The position numbers and the translations under genes are program-made. Positions 7,970-16,075 of a stretch of DNA of 37,958 nt are shown here, piece by piece. Positions within the stretch are counted from its first letter, which is position 1, and every line of letters begins with the position of its first letter. The stretch is taken from assembly GCA_965178525.1 (NCBI GenBank), contig CBCXVS010000031.1, positions 1 to 37,958 on the forward strand. The letters run 5' to 3'. The DNA is from CBCXVS01 sp965178525. Lineage in GTDB: Bacteria; Tectomicrobia; Entotheonellia; Entotheonellales; Entotheonellaceae. The notes beneath the pieces were generated by a model. The model saw nothing but the letters and a program-made list of their open reading frames with translations, made no database searches and had not been told where the DNA came from.

Positions 7970-9091
7970 GGCCGATGCAGGACCCGACAGCACGATATCA
8001 ACCGACATAGCGCCTCCGATTCTCCGCGTCAAGGTCAACTGGATCGTATCGCCTTGTTCTCCAAAGAACCGAAAGAGATCAGAATCGCCAATAGCGACTC
8101 TGGTCTCAAACCTGATCTCCTGTTCGATGAACGAGACTAGCGTTACAATATTATCCGTGCTGGCGCCAAGTCGGAGGAAAAAGCGAGCCTCCCCCCGGGC
8201 ATCAGTCATCACTATTGTGGTCGTGATATCAGGTGGAGGCCCAGTATCGCCAATCTCGCAGATGATGACGTCGCCATACTCAATCATCATGTCTGTGGGT
8301 TCAGGATCGCACTCTTTTCCACTTTCCATTTGTGAGGAAAGCAGTGTGAGTTCCCGCAACGCCATGCCAGGAGGCGTGGCGGGCACGAATCCTGCCACGC
8401 CCTGGATAATCTCGCCCATGACCTCCTCACCGCTCAATGGGTTACCGAACTGATCCTCCAACCGTACCACTAAGGGCTCACCCAACTCTTCACCTTGATT
8501 TCCCACTTGATTATTACCCGATACTTCCACCAGCCGGGCACTATCGCGGTCCGGCAAGGCTGTCAGAACGAAAACAGTTTCTACATCGCCAACAGTTACC
8601 AACAGCTGAAGGGAACCAGAGGTATGCCCCACGGTTAGGTTAGTGGTTCCCTGTCCATTAGCATTGGTGATTATAACTCTGGGATCGACTGAGGCCGGAA
8701 GGGAATCCTCGCGGCGTGGCGGGGGGGCGTTGATGTCCACCAAGACCAGGATACCGGACTCCGGGATGGGCATACCGTCAGCGTCTGTGAGCTGAAATGT
8801 GAGGGTATGGATGGTATCGACGATGACTTCGGTAAGGGGAGGGATCATCAAGACAGCCTGCGGTGATGTCGTACCTTGCGCCCTCACTGGGAGGCTAGAC
8901 CCACTCCATGGTCCGATTCCCATGACATCGTCTGCACGGATGGGCACCAGGGTGAGACCCAAGAGAACAAGCAGGCTGCACCACGTGAGGCTCCTGCGAC
9001 ACCACAGAGATTGTGGGAAGCTTGCAAGCATGCGTTTCCACAGGATAGCCTCACGGTAGTATTGCTCCTGGGAAAGACGCCATATCGCCAT
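7706..9091 (-). CDS. Exported Big_1/invasin-like Ig-domain protein with an altered 3' end
   Basis: A 461-residue surface or secreted protein. TTAGGAGG lies 5 nt before the ATG at 9091. A basic stretch is followed by the hydrophobic signal WCSLLVLLGLTLVP (about residues 37-50). Two bacterial Ig-like (Big_1) units follow: one near residues 85-180 and one near 190-335 (SGNNQVGNQGEELGEPLVV, LEDQFGNPLSG, DARGEARFFL). A PPC-like strand segment (GDTIQLTLTRR, SVDIVLSGP) ends at about position 7985. From there the frame reads the antisense of the conserved DUF3151 gene for about 90 residues, which is basic and without domain character. I infer that the original 3' end was lost at this junction. Function beyond adhesion or surface location is unknown. 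Confidence 0.65.
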   Translation of the reverse strand: MAIWRLSQEQYYREAILWKRMLASFPQSLWCRRSLTWCSLLVLLGLTLVPIRADDVMGIGPWSGSSLPVRAQGTTSPQAVLMIPPLTEVIVDTIHTLTFQLTDADGMPIPESGILVLVDINAPPPRREDSLPASVDPRVIITNANGQGTTNLTVGHTSGSLQLLVTVGDVETVFVLTALPDRDSARLVEVSGNNQVGNQGEELGEPLVVRLEDQFGNPLSGEEVMGEIIQGVAGFVPATPPGMALRELTLLSSQMESGKECDPEPTDMMIEYGDVIICEIGDTGPPPDITTTIVMTDARGEARFFLRLGASTDNIVTLVSFIEQEIRFETRVAIGDSDLFRFFGEQGDTIQLTLTRRIGGAMSVDIVLSGPASALRLGEFKMIGRIHVEQEVTCPRGFGRFADFGRGEHQTIQTAQKTPVTFVFPPELLRAIPAIGPAAIQTPMVAGAEEGIGGNDIVRQQ

Positions 9092-9234
9092 TGCAACCTC
9101 CTAACACGAGATTTTGGAAGAAAGCCCAGATTATAACATGGACCGCCGGTCGAACAGACGCATATTCAACGGGTATAGCAAGCTCTGTGCGGCCCTGTCC
9201 CCGACTCCACGTCAACCGGGGGGTAGCAGGCGGC

Positions 9235-10584
9235 CTATCGACTCACCAAATCCATTACCCGCGCCAGATGGCCCGGCTTATCGACATCCCGCAGCGCTTG
9301 CAGCAACGGCTGCGTATCTTCATGCAGCGCCGGCTCGACCAGCCCGACGAATTTATTCGTCATATCATCCCATGTCATGGGATTGTCCGGATGGCCGAGC
9401 ACAATATCCTGGTCGGCGTGTAGCGTCTCACCGCCCTCAAGCACTACGTCGATGTGCGACGCCCAGCGCTCTTGGTCTGCCACTTCTTCGACCTCAACAT
9501 GCGGGACAATCGCCCTGATCGTCGGATCGTTGAGCCGCTCGGCGGAGAAATCGGCTTCGACCACCGGATAGCCCCGCAGACTCAGAGCGATGCAGAAGGG
9601 AAAGCTGAATTTGCCTTGTAGCGGGGTCTGCGGATTAAAGTGATGGGCCGGAACCGTCGCGCCGCGATGGGCTTTGACCTGCACATGCTCGACCGGTTTG
9701 CCATGGATCCGCGCGGCGAGCTTGCGGGCGGCATCGACCGAGGCATGGATCGAGCGGCAGCAGGCATAGGGTTTGAAACCGTTGCGCAAGATCTCCCAGC
9801 CATCGTCGTAGACTACTGGGGGAATACGCACGGAACGGTCCTGGATCAATGTGCCTTGGATGCCTTTGTCGTCGTCCAAGAGACGCGTCGCCGCCTCAAA
9901 CTCCTCGGCTGCGAGCTGGGCGGCCAGGATGCCGTCCATCGCCGCTTTGCCAGCGTGAAACGGCTTGGACATGATGCCAAAAGACGCAGTCAGCCCTCCG
10001 GCTGTCGTCGCCGCTACACCCAGGGCATGCGCCACGCGTTCCTCGGAGAGCCCCAGGACGACACTGGCCACGGCTGCCGCGGCAAAGCGTCCGAGCACGG
10101 CAGTCGGATGGAAGCCTTTGAGTTGCAAATTGCGTCCGAAGCCTTGCATTTGCCCGCGTCCCAACCGCGCCATGACCTCAAACCCGGTAATGAAGGCATG
10201 TAGGGCATCGGCGCCACTCAAGTGGTGGTGTCCGGCCATGGCCAACGCCGCGGCCCAGGTGACGGCGCTGATGTGACCGGCGCCTTGGGTGTGTGCGTCA
10301 TCATAGTCCAGACAATGGGACATGGTGCCATTGACCAATGCAGCCAGCGCTGGCGTGGTCGTGCCGCCGAGGAAGATACGGGCTTGGCCCGAAGCTTGCC
10401 AAGATTCCACCAGACGCCGTACGGTAACTGCTGCGCCCTCGGCATGGGCGCCAAGCGCTACGCCCATCCAGTCTACCAGGCACATTTTGGCCTGGTCGAG
10501 AACATCCGGCGGGACAGGCCGTTGTTTGGCCGTGGCAATAAAACGGGCGGTGGCGTCGCCATAAGGATAGGTATCAGATGGCAT
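9235..10584 (-). CDS. MmgE/PrpD family protein
   Basis: Member of the 2-methylcitrate dehydratase (PrpD)/iminodisuccinate epimerase/cis-aconitate decarboxylase fold, 449 residues. Typical elements are CLVDWMGVALGA, the MSHCLDYDDAH segment around residue 95 (D and H of the active site), FEVMARLGRG, GFHPTAVLGRFAAAA, KPFHAGKAAMDG and the YACCRSIHASVDAA segment. Substrate specificity cannot be read from the sequence. Start: the second ATG (10584) has GGA 6 nt upstream, whereas the first (10590) directly abuts that purine stretch, so 10584 is preferred. It stands alone, divergent from the Asp-box protein gene. Confidence 0.85.
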   Translation of the reverse strand: MPSDTYPYGDATARFIATAKQRPVPPDVLDQAKMCLVDWMGVALGAHAEGAAVTVRRLVESWQASGQARIFLGGTTTPALAALVNGTMSHCLDYDDAHTQGAGHISAVTWAAALAMAGHHHLSGADALHAFITGFEVMARLGRGQMQGFGRNLQLKGFHPTAVLGRFAAAAVASVVLGLSEERVAHALGVAATTAGGLTASFGIMSKPFHAGKAAMDGILAAQLAAEEFEAATRLLDDDKGIQGTLIQDRSVRIPPVVYDDGWEILRNGFKPYACCRSIHASVDAARKLAARIHGKPVEHVQVKAHRGATVPAHHFNPQTPLQGKFSFPFCIALSLRGYPVVEADFSAERLNDPTIRAIVPHVEVEEVADQERWASHIDVVLEGGETLHADQDIVLGHPDNPMTWDDMTNKFVGLVEPALHEDTQPLLQALRDVDKPGHLARVMDLVSR

Positions 10585-10752
10585 GGGCATTCCTTTCTAT
10601 CATGAAGTCCTGTACGTTAATCCTTTCCACCCTCTCTCTTCTCCTCAGTCCTCAGTCCTCACGCCCACACCATGATAGCGCTCGTACGGTAGACGTGCTA
10701 CCATGCAGCCGTATCAATTGGAGCAAAATCTCTCGTCACAGAGGAGGATAGG

Positions 10753-11814
10753 ATGATGACACAATATGTGTATGCTGGCGCGGGACACTGGACATCTGCC
10801 GGGGATTCGGCGCATCCCGGGGGGCTTCTACGGAAAGAGGTGGGTGGGAGCGAGTGGCGCTTCCTTAGTAATGGCTTGCCCGAGAAGGCTGAGGTGCGCT
10901 CGATCGCCGTCCATCCGGACAACCCGCAGATCGTGTATGTTGGCACACAAGACGGTCCCTATCGCAGCACGGATAGTGGTGATACCTGGAAAAAGCTGGA
11001 TTTTCCGGATGCCGCGATGAACGTGTGGTCGATCATTTTTCACCCGAAGAAGCCGCAAACTCTCTACCTGGGCACGAGCCCGGCCGCCGTGTACCGCAGC
11101 GACGATGGAGGTGAGAGCTGGAAGCGGCTGGCCATCGTCGAAAGCGCTGGGGCGGTGAACATGGGGTTCGACATGCGGGTCATTCGTCTGGCGGCGGATC
11201 CGAGCAATCCGGATGAGATTTATGCCGGGCTGGAAGTCGGGGGCGTGATCCGCAGTCTGGACGGCGGCAATACCTGGGAAGATTGCTCAGAGGATCTCTT
11301 GCGGCTGGCCTCGATGGATCACCTCAAGAGCCAGATCGGCAGCGATACGGATATTGAAGGCATGATGGATTCCCATGCCCTCACCGTGAGCGCCGCCAAA
11401 CCGGGCGGCGTCATTCTCGCGACGCGCATGGGGTTGTTCCGCAGCGATGACCGGGGGGGAAGCTGGTCGGATATCGACGTGGGGCGTTTTTCACCGCTGA
11501 CGTATGCCCGCGATGTGCAGGTGGCGCCGCACGATCCAAATGTGCTTTACGCCGCGCTCAGTCCGGCGGCCCGGAGTGAGGATGGCTCTCTGTACCGGAG
11601 CGATGATTTGGGGCAAACCTGGAAGCGCTTCGATCATGATGTCACGCCGGAAAGTACGATGATGACGATCGCGCTCAATCGCCAGGATCCGAATCAGGTC
11701 TACTGCGCCACGCGTGGCGGGCAGGTTTTTGGCACGCAGGATGGTGGCGCTACCTGGAATGAACATCCATTGCCGGAGGGGTTGCAGGATATCTACGCGA
11801 TTGCCTGTGGATAA
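10753..11814 (+). CDS. BNR/Asp-box repeat beta-propeller protein (sialidase/VPS10-like fold)
   Basis: A 353-residue protein with at least six Asp-box repeats of the form S-x-D-x-G-x-T-W: STDSGDTW, SDDGGESW, SLDGGNTW, SDDRGGSW, SDDLGQTW and TQDGGATW. Each is followed about 15-20 residues later by a strand such as (R/I)A.(H/D)P..P..(I/V)Y.(A/G), the pattern of six- or seven-bladed propellers (BNR, Ycf48-like, VPS10). No signal peptide and no sialidase FRIP motif are visible, so enzymatic activity is not implied. GAGGAGGATAGG precedes two adjacent ATGs (10753 and 10756). Cytoplasmic function unknown. Confidence 0.8.
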   Translation: MMTQYVYAGAGHWTSAGDSAHPGGLLRKEVGGSEWRFLSNGLPEKAEVRSIAVHPDNPQIVYVGTQDGPYRSTDSGDTWKKLDFPDAAMNVWSIIFHPKKPQTLYLGTSPAAVYRSDDGGESWKRLAIVESAGAVNMGFDMRVIRLAADPSNPDEIYAGLEVGGVIRSLDGGNTWEDCSEDLLRLASMDHLKSQIGSDTDIEGMMDSHALTVSAAKPGGVILATRMGLFRSDDRGGSWSDIDVGRFSPLTYARDVQVAPHDPNVLYAALSPAARSEDGSLYRSDDLGQTWKRFDHDVTPESTMMTIALNRQDPNQVYCATRGGQVFGTQDGGATWNEHPLPEGLQDIYAIACG

Positions 11815-11867
11815 GCCTATCCCTTCAGCCCTCACGTTTCCCTGGCGCAAAGACAAGTTCCCCCTAG

Positions 11868-11888
11868 CCCCCCTTTGCCAAAGGGGGG
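11868..11888. repeat. Strong GC hairpin in the intergenic region
   Basis: CCCCCCTTT (11868-11876), loop GCC, AAAGGGGGG (11880-11888): a 9-bp perfect stem with a 3-nt loop, flanked by GTTCCCCC and GGGGAAC that could extend it. It follows the Asp-box gene by about 50 nt, so it may end that transcript, but no T tract follows. The form is typical of short dispersed repeats. The rest of 11815-11946 shows a low-complexity tail (GTTGATAGCGGATAGCTCAC) and then the ribosome site of the next gene. Confidence 0.6.
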
Positions 11889-11946
11889 AACAAGAAAGAG
11901 ACAGCTGACAGTTGATAGCGGATAGCTCACAAGTTAGGAGTCAAGG

Positions 11947-12714
11947 ATGCGACTCGTGGTCTGGGGAGCAGGAGAGCTGGGAGGCCGGGTGGCAGCAGCG
12001 TGGGCACAACAGGGGCAGCCCGTGCTCGGTCTGACGCAGAGCGACCAACGCCATGACACCCTCCGCCGCCACGGTGTCGAACCGCGCACGGGTACAGCAT
12101 CAGAAGTGCTCACCCCGGATGATACGCTGTTGTTGGCGCTACCCGGGAATGCGAACCAGAAAGCCGCGGTTGACGCCCTCGCCAACATCCCGCCGCCGGC
12201 TCGTGCCGTGTTCATCAGTTCTACTGGCTATTATGGCACACCGCAGGGATGCGTGAATGAAGACACGTTGCGGGGCCGTACTGCCCATGCCATTGCCGTC
12301 GAGGCAGCGGAAGTTGCATTTCGTGCTTGGGCTGGTTCATGTGGCGTGGTGCTGCGCTTGGGCGGACTCTATCGTCGGGGCCGGGGGCCCATGAGTGCCC
12401 TGCTGCGCCGGGGCACAGCGCCATCCGGTGCGCCGAATCGAACGCTAGCGCTGATCCACTCCGCCGACGCCGCAACCGCGGCCCTGGCCATCCTGCAACA
12501 CATCTCGCCCGAGCCCACCTATGTCGGCGTTGTGCCACCCTGTCCCACACGTGAAGAATTTTATCGCCGCGCGTGCCAAGTTGCGGGACTCCCAGAGCCT
12601 AGCTTTGATGCCCCTTTGGCGCATCCCCCTGCCAAATATGACGTCACGCGGATGCGGCGTGATCTCCTCTCGGCGCCGGAACATCCCGACTGGCATGATG
12701 CTTTACACGATTAA
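11947..12714 (+). CDS. Atypical short-chain dehydrogenase/epimerase-like protein (SDR, YeeZ-type)
   Basis: A 255-residue NAD(P)-binding Rossmann protein. The N-terminal motif VVWGAGELGGRVAAAW (GxGxLG, residues 4-19) is of the YeeZ/atypical-SDR sort. A FISSTGYYG segment lies near residue 92, where extended SDRs carry the catalytic Ser/Thr-Tyr, and LRLGGLYRRGRGP matches the substrate-loop region of nucleotide-sugar epimerase relatives. The usual YxxxK pair is not evident, as in other atypical SDRs, so catalysis is uncertain. The ATG at 11947 follows TTAGGAG. Convergent with the nitrile hydratase alpha gene (20-nt gap). Confidence 0.75.
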   Translation: MRLVVWGAGELGGRVAAAWAQQGQPVLGLTQSDQRHDTLRRHGVEPRTGTASEVLTPDDTLLLALPGNANQKAAVDALANIPPPARAVFISSTGYYGTPQGCVNEDTLRGRTAHAIAVEAAEVAFRAWAGSCGVVLRLGGLYRRGRGPMSALLRRGTAPSGAPNRTLALIHSADAATAALAILQHISPEPTYVGVVPPCPTREEFYRRACQVAGLPEPSFDAPLAHPPAKYDVTRMRRDLLSAPEHPDWHDALHD

Positions 12715-12733
12715 TGCCGGGTGTGAGCGGTGC

Positions 12734-13363
12734 TCAGGAGGCCACCGGCATACGGGCTTTCGTCACCCCGATCATGCTATCACGTGTGACGAGTGCAGCC
12801 AGTTCCGCCTCGCTCATGCCCTCGGTGCCAGCCGGGCGTTCCGGAACGACCAGGTAGCGGATATCGGCGGTACTATCGTATACCCGCACTTCCACATTCG
12901 AGTCCACCTCCAAGCCGAACTCCTGCAACACGCCACGCGGATCGACCACCGCACGCGACCGGTATTCCAGACTCTTGTACCACGCTGGCGGCAAGCCTAA
13001 CAACGAGCGGGGATAACACGAGCAGAGCGTGCAGACGACAAGATTGTGCACCTGCTCGGTATTCTCAATTGCCACCAGAGTCGTAAACTGATCCGCTGCG
13101 ATACCCAGTTCAACCACAGCAGACCCGGCATCGGTAAGCAACCGGGCCTTGAACACCGGGTCAACCCAAGCCCGAGCCACGACTTTGGCGCCCAGCTCCG
13201 GCGTCACCGCATCCAGCGCCTCTTCCTGACGCCGAATCTCATCAGCCGTGACAATGTCCTTCTCGATTAACAGCGCTTGTATCGCCCGAATACGTTTTTC
13301 GTGATACGTCATCTCACGCCCATCTTCAATGGCGGCATGGGCCTCATGGTCATGGTCGTGCAT
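12734..13363 (-). CDS. Co-type nitrile hydratase alpha subunit / thiocyanate hydrolase gamma-like
   Basis: Metal-bearing subunit, 209 residues. The claw motif VCTLCSCYPR has C111, C114 and C116. Thr after the first Cys marks the cobalt type (iron enzymes have Ser), and the second and third Cys are the ones oxidised to sulfinate and sulfenate in the family. Downstream blocks LGLPPAWYKSLEYRSR, DSTADIRYLVVPERPAGTEG and LVTRDSMIG are standard alpha-subunit sequence. The N-terminus is His/Asp-rich (MHDHDHEAHA), which could help metal loading (speculation). The ATG at 13363 follows GGGAGG, and the gene overlaps the preceding gene by 14 nt. It is the third gene of the split-beta set, with no cobalt activator gene nearby. 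Confidence 0.9.
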   Translation of the reverse strand: MHDHDHEAHAAIEDGREMTYHEKRIRAIQALLIEKDIVTADEIRRQEEALDAVTPELGAKVVARAWVDPVFKARLLTDAGSAVVELGIAADQFTTLVAIENTEQVHNLVVCTLCSCYPRSLLGLPPAWYKSLEYRSRAVVDPRGVLQEFGLEVDSNVEVRVYDSTADIRYLVVPERPAGTEGMSEAELAALVTRDSMIGVTKARMPVAS

Positions 13364-13673
13364 CGTAACCTCCCAGAGGTTCGGCGGGTTCCAGCCAGTG
13401 TTCATAAATATCAATGAGGAGCGTATCGTGCGGTGAGGCCGCATACCGCTCCCAAATATGGGGCTGCTCAAGGCAGATGAGATAGAGGAATTTTTCAGGC
13501 AAACCGTCCCCACCGTGCGCCAGGGATTCCGGATTGTGGTAGGCGCCGTGTACTTTTTCAACCCGGCCGGTCTTGCCCTGAACGTAGGCCGGTGTGCGGA
13601 TGTGCTGCGGTGGGGCATCGACCCGAATGTGTACCCGATCTCCCGGCTTGAATTTGGCCTCCATCTGCGCCAC
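13350..13673 (-). CDS. Nitrile hydratase beta subunit C-terminal half (ScnA-like), separate gene
   Basis: A 107-residue protein equal to the SH3-like C-terminal domain of nitrile hydratase beta: FKPGDRVHIR, HIRTPAYVQGKTGRVEKVHG, then LPEKFLYLICLE and DTLLIDIYEHWLEPA. Ordinary beta subunits of about 200-230 residues carry this domain fused to the helical N-terminal part, which here is encoded by the preceding gene, 3 nt upstream. In thiocyanate hydrolase this half is the alpha subunit (ScnA). It contributes to the interface over the cobalt centre. Confidence 0.85.
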   Translation of the reverse strand: MAQMEAKFKPGDRVHIRVDAPPQHIRTPAYVQGKTGRVEKVHGAYHNPESLAHGGDGLPEKFLYLICLEQPHIWERYAASPHDTLLIDIYEHWLEPAEPLGGYDARP

Positions 13674-13676
13674 TCC

Positions 13677-13979
13677 TTATCCCGTCTGCGTGTCGAGATC
13701 GGCCATCTTGTTGTCAATCGCCTCACGGGACAGAACGCCTTTTTCGATCAAGAGCCGCTCCATCGCCTCAGTCCAGCGCTCGTAATAGGTCAACTGTTCG
13801 TACCGAGTCTGTTCGATACTCTCGATCGATCGGCGCATCTCATCGACCGACCAATAATCCCGAGCCCGGAGCGACCGCATCAACGCATCCGTCCGTCTTT
13901 CCCACATGCTCGGATCGTGTTCATCCTTGTTAATCGGCCCGGCATCGGGCCATCCACCGCGGTCATGAGCGCGTGGCAT
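13677..13979 (-). CDS. Nitrile hydratase beta subunit N-terminal half (ScnB-like), separate gene
   Basis: A 100-residue protein matching the N-terminal helical part of nitrile hydratase beta: the HDRGGWPDAGPI start (HDxGG), then W..R..AL, DEMRRSIESI and the YYERWTEAMERLLIEKGVL block. The last block also resembles the helical arm of the alpha subunit. The ATG at 13979 has AAGGAGGAG 5 nt upstream. First of three closely spaced genes in the order N-half, C-half, alpha, which equals scnB-scnA-scnC of Thiobacillus thiocyanate hydrolase. Toyocamycin nitrile hydratase is likewise three-subunit, so the substrate (nitrile or thiocyanate) is undecided. Confidence 0.82.
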   Translation of the reverse strand: MPRAHDRGGWPDAGPINKDEHDPSMWERRTDALMRSLRARDYWSVDEMRRSIESIEQTRYEQLTYYERWTEAMERLLIEKGVLSREAIDNKMADLDTQTG

Positions 13980-14030
13980 ACCGCTCCTCCTTCCCAATCC
14001 GTCACGTTTCTTCTAGCTCAGAACTTCTAG

Positions 14031-14459
14031 CTAAGAGCTAACGGCTTCTCCTTGCCGCGCTCCCGGTCCCAAGGGTTGTCCGTAGCTAAACTCAACCATG
14101 TTGCCATCTGGGTCGCGCACCCCGCAATAGTATCCCACAGGATACGGCTCTTCACGCGGCTCCCAGACCAGATATCCGGCAGCGCGGGCCTTCTCTGCTA
14201 TGGCATCCACCGCTGTACGACTCTCTAGGGCAAAACCAAAATGGCTATAATCATTGGGCGCCTGATTCCGCCCGGCTCCGCCCGGCACCATGACAAAAAT
14301 AAACTCTTGCTCCTTTCCCAGTTCCGCCAGCCACACCACGCGCCGACCTGCATCAGCGCGCTCGTGCACCACTTGCATACCGCAGAAATGGCGGTAGAAA
14401 TCAATACAGGCATCGAGGTCACGGACGTGTAACGCCAGATGGGTCAAGAGAGGCGGCAT
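14031..14459 (-). CDS. VOC superfamily (glyoxalase/dioxygenase-like) protein
   Basis: A 142-residue vicinal-oxygen-chelate protein with two beta-alpha-beta-beta-beta modules. Likely metal ligands are H7 (LTHLALHV), H73 (DYSHFGFAL) and E123 (DPDGNMVEFSYG). The DPDGN-x-xE block is the usual VOC C-terminal signature. It lies about 50 nt upstream of the nitrile hydratase-like genes on the same strand, so it could be co-transcribed with them, but the gap contains a low-complexity stretch (CTTCTAGCTCAGAACTTC). The reaction is unknown. Confidence 0.82.
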   Translation of the reverse strand: MPPLLTHLALHVRDLDACIDFYRHFCGMQVVHERADAGRRVVWLAELGKEQEFIFVMVPGGAGRNQAPNDYSHFGFALESRTAVDAIAEKARAAGYLVWEPREEPYPVGYYCGVRDPDGNMVEFSYGQPLGPGARQGEAVSS

Positions 14460-14641
14460 AGACGTAGCCTTTCAAAAATGACCTAACAGTTTGCCGTATT
14501 TCTTCTATCTCAGGAAGGGTAGAGCGTGTGTGACGAAAGGTCAATCCTTTTACAACCAGGCCAAGCGGGCAAAAGCATCAAGGCGAACGCACATGGTCGA
14601 CTTCGCTCGCATGTTCGGCGAGATGCTCCTGCCTCCTCAGC

Positions 14642-15229
14642 TCAGACTTTCGGCTGCGCGGCCCCAACACCCGCTAGCACATTGGCGAGCAGCCGCAGAC
14701 CATGGTTATCCTCCATCGTGAGGATCGATTCCGGGTGAAACTGGACGCCCTCGACTGGCAACGTGCGGTGGCGGACGCCCATGGCGACGTCCTCCCAGGT
14801 CGACGTCACCTCGAGAACATCCGGAATGCATTCGCCTACTAGGGAGTGGTAACGGCCAACGGGGAGCGGCGATGGCAGATCACGATAAATCCCGATGCCG
14901 CTGTGCTCGATGAGACTCTGCTTGCCATGATAGGGACGCGGCAGCACACGTAGCGTTCCGCCGAAATACTCGATCAGGGCCTGATGCCCTAGGCACACAC
15001 CCAGGACAGGCGTCTGGCGATGCAGCTGATCGATGTAGTCCATCAAATTTCCGGCATTTTTCGGAGTGGACGGACCCGGCGAGAGGACCAGTAACTCCGG
15101 CTCCGATGCCACTACAACCTCAACGGGTACGTCATTGCGGTAAACCCGCACCTGACAGTCCAAACGGCGGAGATAATCCACCAGGTTGAAGGTAAACGAA
15201 TCGAAATTATCGATTACCGTGACTCGCAT
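14642..15229 (-). CDS. trpG: Anthranilate synthase component II, glutamine amidotransferase
   Basis: Class I glutamine amidotransferase, 195 residues, that supplies ammonia to TrpE. The triad is visible: C79 in GVCLGHQ, H165 and E167 in QFHPES; the N-terminal IDNFDSFTFNLV and LSPGPSTP are typical. The ATG at 15229 has GAAGGA 7 nt upstream; a longer frame from 15274 adds only unlike residues. PabA-type use for folate cannot be excluded from this subunit alone, but the linked trpE and the Trp-rich leader favour anthranilate. In rhizobia the corresponding domain is fused to TrpE; here it is a separate gene with a methyltransferase gene in between. Confidence 0.88.
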   Translation of the reverse strand: MRVTVIDNFDSFTFNLVDYLRRLDCQVRVYRNDVPVEVVVASEPELLVLSPGPSTPKNAGNLMDYIDQLHRQTPVLGVCLGHQALIEYFGGTLRVLPRPYHGKQSLIEHSGIGIYRDLPSPLPVGRYHSLVGECIPDVLEVTSTWEDVAMGVRHRTLPVEGVQFHPESILTMEDNHGLRLLANVLAGVGAAQPKV

Positions 15230-15288
15230 TGTAATGTCCTTCTTTACATCAAGGAAAGGGTGCATTGCATACACCCTATATGTTTAGA

Positions 15289-16065
15289 TTAGATGCGTTC
15301 ATACACCAGTTGGCGAAATCCCCACTCAATCATGAGATCACCGCTTGACGTCGTGACCCGTGTCTGTAACCCCTCCTCAACCTGCCGAAGGCATTCAGGC
15401 GCATAGTGCGCTTGCATAAACGGGTGCTGTTTCCACGTCCGGAAATTGAGGGCAAACATCCTCGCCGCCTGCTCCAGCCCCACCGGGATCGGGCGGACCC
15501 GACTCGACCGTCTTCGTAAAAGGGAGGGTGCCGGCAAGGCGTGCAGGAGCGGCCCCACATCGAGACAGTTGGACTGATGCGCGAACAACGTCCGCTGCAT
15601 GTCCAGATAGGTGGTGAAGACGGGACAATTTGTCCGAATCCACTCCACTTCCTCCATGAGCAGCAGACCCTGCGGCCGTAGTTGAGTCGCCCAACGGGCA
15701 ATTAGAGCTTGCGGTTCTTGGACATGAGTGAGCAACAGCCGGCAAAAGAGGACATCCGCTGGCGCCACCGGAAAGGGTACCTGGGTAATATCATGGTGAT
15801 AAAACGCCACACGCGCGGTCTGCTGCTTCTGCGCCAACGTGATAAACCGTTCAGAATGATCAAGGCCAACGGTTTGCTCACCCTGGAGTACATCGGCCAA
15901 GAGATGGGTCGTGTAGCCCAGCCCACATCCCAAGTCCACCACCACCCGTGGCGGTCGTATGGCCCAATCCTGCACAAACGCTCGGCTCGAGGGGGCATAG
16001 ACCTCCGCCAGAAGGCCGAGCCGTTGCGCAGCGATATCGTTATCGCCAAAAAGGTACGATGCCAT
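15289..16065 (-). CDS. Class I SAM-dependent methyltransferase within the trp operon
   Basis: A 258-residue methyltransferase. Motif I is VVVDLGCGLGYTT near residue 42, the acidic ribose-binding position lies in TVGLDHSERF, motif II-like FYHHDITQVPF follows, and VLFCRLLLTHVQEP and LRPQGLLLMEEVEW match motifs III/IV of UbiE/SAM-MT11/25 relatives. The ATG at 16065 follows a run of G residues. The gene starts 10 nt after the trpE stop and ends 59 nt before trpG, so it should be co-expressed with anthranilate synthase. Its substrate is not known; an anthranilate-derived compound is one possibility (inference from position only). Confidence 0.82.
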   Translation of the reverse strand: MASYLFGDNDIAAQRLGLLAEVYAPSSRAFVQDWAIRPPRVVVDLGCGLGYTTHLLADVLQGEQTVGLDHSERFITLAQKQQTARVAFYHHDITQVPFPVAPADVLFCRLLLTHVQEPQALIARWATQLRPQGLLLMEEVEWIRTNCPVFTTYLDMQRTLFAHQSNCLDVGPLLHALPAPSLLRRRSSRVRPIPVGLEQAARMFALNFRTWKQHPFMQAHYAPECLRQVEEGLQTRVTTSSGDLMIEWGFRQLVYERI

Positions 16066-16075
16066 ATCCCCCCCT

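Noticed and set aside
13364..13726. Longer N-terminus of the nitrile hydratase alpha frame
   Set aside because: The extension lies in the other frames of the two beta-half genes; GGGAGG before the ATG at 13363 gives the normal family length.
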